Shown in pieces: positions 39,150 through 64,000 of a stretch of DNA of 64,000 nt. The stretch comes from Aquila chrysaetos chrysaetos (taxonomy: Eukaryota > Chordata > Aves > Accipitriformes > Accipitridae). Location: NCBI RefSeq assembly GCF_900496995.4, contig NC_044023.1, positions 24,622,453-24,686,452 on the forward strand, given 5' to 3'. The notes below the pieces were generated by a model that made no database searches, was not told the origin of the DNA, and was given only the letters and a program-made list of their open reading frames with translations. Both the position numbers and the translations under genes were made by a program. How positions within the stretch are numbered: position 1 is the first letter of the stretch; every line of letters begins with the position of its first letter.

Positions 39150-40360
39150 CCGTTATTCTCCTGCCCTAACGAGCTCGGAGCCCTCCCAGCTCCGCAAACC
39201 CCGCGCAGACGGACGGACCGACCGAAAGCGCTGCCAGTTCTCTCCTTCGAGATCAGAAGCGACCGAGACTCGCCTGACGCGAACCTCCGGCGGATCCGGC
39301 CGCAGCCGCCTCTCCGGTCACGGCCAGCACCCCCTCCGGCGGCGCAGCCCCCCCCATTGTAGTGACAACGCTACAAGCAACGATTTTGGCTCGTACTCTC
39401 CCTCCTCCGACCGCACGCCGGCACCCCGAGCGCGGCCGAGGCCCAGGGAACGAAGGGCCCCGAGAGGCCGCCGGCGAGGCCCCAGCCCTGCGGCCCGCCG
39501 GCTCCCCGCGCCCCGGGGGAAAACGGGCGGCGGAGGGAAGGGGGGGCGCGCCCGCGGGGGGCGGCCGTACTGGGCCCGCGGCCCCCGGGGGGCAGATGGG
39601 GGCGGATGGAGGCGGATGGGGACTCACCGGGTGCGGGATGGCGCCTCCCGCCGCAGGCCCCGCCGAGAGAGGGAGGCGGCGCCGCGCGCAGGGGCTTATG
39701 GGATACGCGGACGGTCCTGCCAGGTCAGTGCGGCGGCGCGGCTGCGCAGAGCGGGCCCCGGCCTCTCGCGGGGCCCCGGGCCGCCGCCGGGACGTGGCAC
39801 CGGGCGAGCTCTGTCCGGCGGGGACGCCCCGAGACAAGGGATCGGTGCTTCCCGCCCCGAACACGTGCGCCGGTACTAAGCTGCCAGGACCTGCCCGGCG
39901 TCACTTTCGCCAGGCTGTGCCCGGGCGGGCGCCGCTTCCGCCAGTGCCGCTGGGCGGGCGGGCGGGCGCCACCTGGCGGCGCGGCGGCGCGCCCCCCTCC
40001 GCCCGGGCTCGCGCGGCCACCGAGGGCGGGCGGGGGCCGAGGCTGCGGCGGCCCGGGGCGGCCGCGGGACCGGGACCGGGAGCGCGGCGAGGCTCCCCGA
40101 GAAGACGGGCCCCGTCCCCCGCAGAGGAGCTGCCAGCCCAGCGGCAGACTGCGCTGCCTGTCCAGCTCCTCCACCCTTGACCCGGACGTACGGCTCGGTA
40201 CCTTCACCTTCGCCTTCTCCACCGGCAGGGCCCGGATCCCCGAGCCGAGCGACGGGCCGCGGAGCCGCCCTCGCGTCTCGCCCCGCCGAGGGAAGAACTT
40301 CAGAAGAAACGGGTCTGGCTGACGGCAGCACGGCCGGAGGTCGAGCAGCCCCCCTCCCCG
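39150..40360 (-). promoter_or_regulatory. RPL32: RPL32 CpG-island promoter and first exon
   Basis: Very GC-rich sequence around the noncoding first exon (last base 39628). On the minus strand a pyrimidine stretch CCTCCCTCTCTCGG at about 39668-39681 looks like a terminal oligopyrimidine start site, as expected for a translationally regulated ribosomal protein mRNA. The exact start site is inferred. The island extends nearly to the EFCAB12 stop. Confidence 0.65.
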
Positions 40361-40363
40361 GAG

Positions 40364-43300
40364 TCAGCGGCGCTCGGGGCTGTAAAGGCCCAGACAGGCG
40401 GGCTTGGTCGAACGGACGTAGCTGAACAAGGCGTGCGCCCGGCCAGCCTCCGTTTCGGGCAGGTAAAGGCGTATCTTGTCCAGAAGATGACCTGGCCAGA
40501 AGTTGTTGTCATTTGACTTGCTCACGTGTGCAAACTTCATTTGCATTTTATTCCTTTGAAACTGCCTAAAAAAAAAAAAAGTAAGGTAAGAACGTGTTTT
40601 ACCGAAATAAAACTCTGGGCGGTTTCACTGCTGCTGCTACAAATGGCAGAAGTGAGACTAACAAGAACCAGCTACCAGGGCTTCCAGGCTCTGGGAAGCT
40701 CTGCCAGAGCCGTGCCCTTTCAAGATTAGAGTTACGAGTGGTTTTGTTTGAACAGACTGAGATGATGACCCCCTTCAACAGCATATTCAACCTGCCAGCC
40801 TTTCAAACTAGGCTGCCAAATGACCTTCTTGAAGAGAATTTTAATCCAGCTTTCTTTGTGTTAGGTCCAAATATGTGCTGCATAAATCGGGTATCTCTGT
40901 CATTATTCCACATTATTTACATTAGAAATGCCAACTTGTAAAGCTGTCTTAAGAGCTGACACATTGCCCATCGCTGCAGTATCTAAACACCCTTTAACTG
41001 AGATAACAAGGAAAGTTGTGCTCTACTTTGCTGTATTTTTTCCCTCTGAAAGTTTCTCCACCAATCCAAACAGTTTGGACTGTTCAATTTTTGGAAGGAG
41101 AAAGTTCTTTGCCACTTTGGCAGCCCTCGTCTGGCAGGAGGAAGGTGGGACCATGCTGCTTGCCTCCGAGAACCAATTCTTGTACTCCTCCAATGTTCAG
41201 GGTAAACTCAGAACAAAGGCATCACTTCTTAAATGGGCGTCCCAGTCACTTAAGACCTGAGCAAAGCTTTTGTTTTCAAAGTGCTATTTACTGCTTTCTG
41301 AAAAAAAACAACCCATGCAAATGGCTGTGAGAAGTTCTGACTTAGGTTTAACAACTGAAATGCAGTGTTGTCAGTACAACAAGAGAAGGGTAGCTGCAGC
41401 TGTAAGGCCACCCAAGATCAAAGAGTAAAGCTTGATTTTTTGGGATTGTCTTTTTTCCACAAGAATATTCTCTGAGTGGATTTCAGACAGTGTAGGGTCA
41501 GTCTGAGGAGGACCTTCCGAGGAGAGAAGATTGTCACCTCTGTAGCTCTCTGCAAGTTCAGGGTACAGAACCAGACCCAACTAGACCATAATGCTCCTGC
41601 CAGGCACCACAAACAACTCACCAGCACCACCGCAACCCGATGACTTAATTGAAATACATAAGCGGCCGTGCAGCCGAGGGGAGACTCTGCCTCTTCGCTG
41701 TCACTGGCTGCTCCCTTGCAGCACCCTGACGTTTCACTCCAGCACCTCGGTACCACCTCTGATGCAGTGGGCACCAAGCACAGAGGAGTGACACACAACA
41801 GGGCAGCAGGAGGAGATCCTAAACCCTCTTTCAACAAACCTATTTTCTGCCTCTTTGGCCTGCTTTCCAGATGCAGTTCTTGACCTGGATGTGCTCACAG
41901 GCGATGGAGCGGGATCACGTGCTTTGGTGTAGTATCCTCCAGGCTGCCTGATCTGCCTTGTAGCTTCACCCTCTCTGATGACCTTGTCACCCGGGTGCAG
42001 CAGGGCTGTTGGCAAAGCACACAGTGAAAAGAAAACAGTCATGCCTCGCCCCACCCAGCAATGGGGTGAGGACAGAAGATGCTGAATGCATTTACCCAAG
42101 AAAACCATTGAATTCTCCTGCTGCCCTGGGCTCATTCCCCAGCTGCCCCCTCCCCATCCAATCCAGACCATCTCTGTTCTAGTCTGCGACACTGCCCAGG
42201 AGGGGATACAGCCACAGTGCAAAAGGAGGAAGGTGTGAGGGCCCCAACTGCGCTAATAGGACTTAATGGCCCTGACTGGCTCCACTCAGGACCCTTCCCG
42301 CAGGCCCAGGAGCCCCAACTCAGCTCAGCCGTCACCCTTCAGTCCCACTGAACTACGCAGCAGTGTAGCGGTCTCCAGCTCAGCCACAGCCGTGTCTGTG
42401 CCTGGGTCCTGACTGACTGGGACTGACTTCCCGGCTTGACCCTGGACCTCCCACAGCACCAGGAACTTGCCTGATGACGTGGACTCTTGGTTGAACCTGC
42501 CTACCAACCCAGGGGCAACGGGATGGGGCCCTGGCCGCCAGGCTCCTGCCCAGCCAGCTGTGGTATCGCACTGGGCCATTGCTGTGCCCAGACGCCGATC
42601 TGTAGTGCCCAGACACTGATCTGTAGCATCCTTTGCTATCTTAGCCTTGCTCTGGCCCTAATGATTGTTTTCTGATCCCAACCAGCAGCATCCCATTGCC
42701 ATGCAGGGCTGCAAACACGCTTCAGCAGCAGCCCCTCCCACAGGAGCCCTGTTTATGAGCTTGGGAAGAGACACAAGCATGTCAGATTTACTACATTCAC
42801 ATCAAGCCTTTGGTCTCTGCTTTACCTTTTTGCAGCACTAGCTCTGTGAGACGACTGTTGGGTCCTCTGCACAGCTTGAGGCTCTTCAGATAGCTCAGGA
42901 AGCAATCCCTGTGGTACTGGTCCACCAGTGCTCCCAAGTCACCCTCTGCAGTTGACGGCAGGCAGTGCTCATCAACGGCTGCATCCCCAGATCTCACCAG
43001 CCGACACTTTTCTTTCCATTCTAGTGGGCCATCTTTATCCTACAAGTCAAGGACAGGTCCTGGTTAGCACTGCTGGGTAAGTGCATCTCTGCACTTGCCA
43101 AGATGTTCCAAATAAAGTGTTTTGGGGTGAATGAATCGGTGTTACACTTTTATTTGATCATCTTGCACTGACCCTGGTAACTGAATAGGACAAAATGCTT
43201 ATCAGCATCTTGTGGGACGAATCACAGTCCAGTAGGCATGTCAACTCAGTGATCAAGAAGACTCCATCCCCAGACATGAAAATTGTTTCAATATCATCTT

Positions 43301-45634
43301 TTTCTTGCCATTAACCCATAAAAAATATTAGTCTCGCCAAAGTGTTCAGAAACTAAACCAACTGTTTTAGAGGGCTTGTAACACCTCAGCTCCAAGTCCT
43401 GTGTGGTCAAGCGACTGTGAAGAGGTTAATATTCACAACAGCTCCCTGCCCTTTCCTTTCCTGCTGTACTGTCCTCTAAACCACCCCATGCTCACCAGCG
43501 CATGCAGGTGCGCTTGTTTTCCTGCCACACACACAGTACCTTCTTCCATCGCCTCCTGTCTCTGAACTGTTTTCCAGCCTCTTCCATTTCATCGTAGCTT
43601 AGATATCTGCGTTCTGGCTCAGTGTTGACTGGGGGAACTTCTAACAGCATTAACTGTGTTTTAGGCTCGGTAGGAGCACGAGGCTTCATCTCTTTGGCTT
43701 TGCCCCCGGCAGGAGTTACACAACTGACCGCTGTGCAAGTGGTTGTATGGAACTGTGCTTGTACACCTATGATATAGATCAAAAACCAAACAAACAAAAA
43801 GCCCAGAGAAACTGTGTTACAGAGTAGCAGAAACACCAGGGCTGACCAACATTTAAGGTAAAGGGCTTTTACATTTCGTGCACACTGGAACTCCCAGCAG
43901 ACTCAGATCTTTGAATGAAAACATCCTTTAGCTTTTGACCCAGACACAAATATTACAGATTGCCCCCGTCTCTGCTTTGCAGTTTCCCAAAGTGTTTTGC
44001 TATCCACGTTCACTTCTGTGTTTCATGCTTACAAAATCTTTTTAATCTGCAAAACAGTTAGTGCAATGAAAGGGCAGCGAAATGCGTCCTATCTCACAGA
44101 TGTGAAAACTGCAGCTTAGGATGACACAGGTACTATGAGAAGCCTTCAGGTTTGGGTTAGGTTTTAAAAGATAACCTCTTCAGAACCTGTGTTTCCCAGC
44201 TGCCACCAACAGCTGGAGGAAGGGTCTGCTTTTGATCCACTGGATGGTTAATGGTAACTAACAAAATCCAGTGCAGTACATTAAACCTCAGGGCTCACAT
44301 TTTAAGCCAAACCCGAAAGATTGGATAATCTGTCTCCTGCAGTTGGGGTGACTACAGTATTGCACACCTCCTGGACTGTTACGCTTTTCCCAAGAGAAGT
44401 CTCCTTCTGTCCACTCTGCTACAGGGCAGTGGCCTCAGAGAACCATATTCTGGATGCAGTTCGGTATTTCCCATCAGTAAGGATACAGAGCTGCTTTCCC
44501 AGCACAGTGCTCTCCTCTCACCTGTTTTGGTCTCTCTGGATTGTCCTTTCATCATTTCCAGCCACTGCTTTTGACATTCAATCAGATCTTCATTGCTTAT
44601 AAAATCTCCCCTCTTTGAGGAAGCCAGGAAAATGATCACTGTCTCCAGGTCCTTGTCGCTGATGGGAACTTTGGTCTGGCAACCAAAACCAAAACAACAG
44701 AGTCGTCACAAAAACTTGCTCCACAGAAACCACTCCGGGTTTGCACGTGGGAAAATACAGCAGAGTTGCAGCAGTTCCTGCCTTTTCGCTTCCCTACGTA
44801 CCGCTTTGATGACGTGAACGAAGTCTGCTCTTGTGATCTTCCTCCTGTCCATACCAGCCCTCTTGAACGTGTCCACCATCGTCAGCTTCTGCTTGCGCAG
44901 GAGGTTATGCAGCGTGACAAGAGCCGGGGGGTATGGTGCATGAATATGGGGAGGGTGACCGCCCTGCCAGGGCTGGCCACTCGCTGGTGGTGAGCGCTGA
45001 AAAAGAGTGGAAAATACCCCGAGACCACCATTACCCAGAATCCCCACACCAGCAGGGGCTGAGGAGATGCAGCGCAACGATCCCAAGGACAGAGTAACAG
45101 CACTTACAGACAGCACCCCCAGGCTGCGGGTCACGGCCGATTTGCTTTCAGCCCTCCTGTCTGCTCTGCACCCCTTTATTCTTTCCCAGACTCTTTCTTC
45201 TTGACCGCTACGGGCCGGCTTTCCCATCAGCCATTTTCCTACATCTGTAATGCTCTCCAGCCGAGATCGGAGCTGCTTCCTCTCCTCAACCCAAGCCAGC
45301 TTCTGTGGGTCACCTTCAGCATCGGAGGCGATTTCTGGAGACCTGAGGCCGTCTCCTCCCTCTGGGAGCAGCTGCAAAGCAGGCAGCTGGCAGGAGCCTG
45401 CGGCCCGCGTTGGCTTGGGAAAGGGAGCAGCTGCTTTTGCCATCGGTGGCACAAAAATAACACGCCGCCTGGCCTAGACGCGGCAGGGCCGAGCCCGCTT
45501 GCCTTCAGCCGCGAGCAGAGCGTTGGGCGCCTGTGTTTTGGGTGACGTGGCTCGAAGCAGCGATCCAAGGCTCGACATCGGTCAAAGCCTCGCTGGTGAA
45601 AACAGGCGCCGTCGGTGACGACAGGCACGCTCAT
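40364..45634 (-). CDS. EFCAB12: EFCAB12: EF-hand domain protein of unknown mechanism
   Basis: Coding pieces in order: 45503-45634 (ATG at 45632-45634), 45108-45473, 44802-44996, 44522-44675, 43540-43766, 42826-43039, 42005 down to 41885 or 41840, and 40364-40565. Both choices for the seventh donor (AG|GTCAAG or AG|GTTTGT) keep phase, giving 536 or 551 residues against about 572 in human. The order, EF-hand pair, RRVIFVPPM segment, and C-terminal FWPGHLLDKIRLYLPE motif, with the MBD4 neighbour, fit EFCAB12. Two EF-hand-like helix-loop-helix units (around 44,802-44,900 and 44,530-44,675) lack most canonical calcium ligands. The first two coding pieces are separated by only 29 bp. No clear poly(A) signal follows the stop. 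Confidence 0.82.
40566..41839 (-). other. EFCAB12: EFCAB12 last intron
   Basis: Between the penultimate coding exon and the terminal exon. A minus-strand open frame at 41,371-41,580 with a hydrophobic end is visible but cannot be joined in phase to the terminal exon through a normal donor, so it is treated as intron. Confidence 0.55.
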
Positions 45635-45990
45635 TACAGCCGCCGGCCGGGACTCGACCGGACAGCACCGGCGCTCGCTCTCCTCGGGCCCGGCCCCGGG
45701 GGCGGGCAGCGGTTTCGCGGGTCCCGCCGAGCCGAGCCGGCTGAGGCGGAGGGGCGGGCGGCTGCGGCCCGGCGGCTCCCCCGGGAGACGGCCTGCCCCT
45801 CGCCCCTTGACCCCTAAACTTGACCCCGCCCCGCCGCTTGCCGTTTCCGCGGCGCAGCCGAGCGTCGCCGAGACAACGGCGCGGCCCCGCCCCCCCGGGC
45901 CGAGACCCCGCCCCCCCCGGGCCGAGACCCCGCCCCCCGGGGGGCGGGTCAGCGGCCAGGAGCTGCGCGGGGCTCGGCGCAGGCTGGAAG
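45635..45990. promoter_or_regulatory. EFCAB12: EFCAB12 CpG-island promoter, squeezed against the MBD4 3' end
   Basis: A dense GC/CpG tract covers the EFCAB12 start and stops a few dozen bases short of the MBD4 poly(A) signal at 46018-46023. Both genes are on the minus strand, so EFCAB12 initiates less than 400 bp after MBD4 terminates. Confidence 0.55.
45885..45950. repeat. GC-rich tandem repeat upstream of EFCAB12
   Basis: Nearly three copies of a unit of about 21-22 bp built on GGGCCGAGACCCCGCCCCCC. The CCGCCCC cores are candidate Sp-family factor sites. Confidence 0.7.
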
Positions 45991-46017
45991 GCCCAGGCGC
46001 TGCCAAAACGGGAAACC

Positions 46018-46023
46018 TTTATT
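46018..46023 (-). terminator. MBD4: MBD4 poly(A) signal
   Basis: AATAAA on the MBD4 strand about 150 bases after the stop codon, the only canonical signal in that stretch. Confidence 0.7.
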
Positions 46024-46170
46024 AAAAATAGACAGAGACTTTAAACACTTCACTACGGCGACGGGCGGAGCGGGGAACGTCCCGCAAATAGTTACAGCAA
46101 GGACTGGACGGCACCGCAAGGACCCTCACACCGCACCGCGGGCGAGGAGGAGGAGGGTGCCCGGCCTTCC

Positions 46171-51072
<4,902 letters not shown>

Positions 51073-51376
51073 CCCGCCCGTCGCCACCGACGCCTACCCG
51101 CCGGCGGCCGCCGCCGCCGCCGCCATCTCGGGCGCCTCCATCACGTGACGCCCCGCCGCCGTTCCCGCGTCCCGTCCTGCGCAAGCGCAGCCCGGCCCCG
51201 CTGGCGGACGCCCCCTGCCGCGGCGGCGGGCCGCCGGGCCCCAGGCGCATGCGCGTTGCCCGTGGCGCCGGCGGGGCGGGTGTAAACAAGCGGGCGGCGC
51301 CGCCGAGGCGGGACGGGCTGTGGGGCCGTGAGGGGAGGTCCGGCCTGGCCCGGCCCGGCCCGGCCCGGCCCGGGGG
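51073..51376. promoter_or_regulatory. Bidirectional CpG promoter of MBD4 and IFT122
   Basis: Start codons diverge with 304 bp between them, in a CpG island running from about 50,600 to 51,750. It contains a (GCC)n run near 51,105-51,125, a CACGTGA E-box-like site near 51,143-51,149, and a GCGCATGCGC motif at 51,245-51,254 matching an NRF1 site. The head-to-head arrangement is known in mammals. Confidence 0.8.
51342..51375 (+). repeat. GGCCC pentamer repeat in the IFT122 leader
   Basis: Five or six tandem copies of GGCCC end a few bases before the IFT122 start codon. Confidence 0.8.

Positions 51377-64000
<12,624 letters not shown>

Noticed and set aside
39253-40331. Open frames of 150-270 codons around the RPL32 promoter
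   Set aside because: Again GC-driven, overlapping on both strands, with no family similarity. Only the EFCAB12 terminal exon and the RPL32 noncoding exon are supported.
41371-41580. Minus-strand frame ending in a hydrophobic segment, considered as an alternative EFCAB12 C-terminus
   Set aside because: It has no convincing phase-compatible splice to the neighbouring exons, and the FWPGHLLDKIRLYLPE exon at 40364-40565 joins in phase and matches the family.

Overview
This is vertebrate nuclear DNA, most likely avian. Coding exons are short and separated by GT-AG introns. The only clear young repeat is a CR1 LINE tail of the avian type, with no L1, Alu or B1 elements. Four gene starts sit in strong CpG islands. 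The recognisable proteins are close in length and sequence to vertebrate SEC13, CAND2, RPL32, EFCAB12, MBD4 and IFT122. This host content looks ordinary: I see no phage, CRISPR array, operon or capsid-bearing element.

Layout. Positions 1 to about 7.4 kb carry pieces of an unidentified plus-strand gene; two pairs of candidate exons splice in phase, but the first contains an in-frame stop. SEC13 (minus, CDS 8,989-15,006) is complete in nine coding exons. It shares a 453-bp CpG promoter with CAND2 (plus, CDS 15,460-36,062, 15 coding exons, 1,236 codons). CAND2 converges on RPL32 (minus, CDS 37,587-38,882), whose first intron carries an H/ACA snoRNA recognisable as SNORA7. Upstream of RPL32, also on the minus strand, come EFCAB12 (40,364-45,634) and then MBD4 (46,171-51,072). 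MBD4 is head to head with IFT122 (plus, from 51,377), with 304 bp between start codons. IFT122 runs off the right end after 15 exons, so only its N-terminal 566 residues are present.

These neighbours are not a functional pathway. SEC13 serves COPII coats and the nuclear pore, CAND2 exchanges cullin substrate receptors, RPL32 is ribosomal, MBD4 repairs T:G mismatches at CpG, IFT122 is a ciliary transport subunit, and EFCAB12 is a poorly characterised EF-hand protein. What they share is compact promoter arrangement: two bidirectional CpG promoters, one convergent pair, and an EFCAB12-RPL32 tandem pair with very little room between them.

Best second-look items: the unidentified left-end gene; an apparent 29-bp GC-AG gap inside the EFCAB12 coding sequence; the absence of a canonical poly(A) signal between EFCAB12 and RPL32; the SEC13-CAND2 shared promoter; and several long homopolymer or G-rich tracts. 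Exon boundaries were derived by hand from splice motifs, reading phase and remembered human homologues; no alignment was run.
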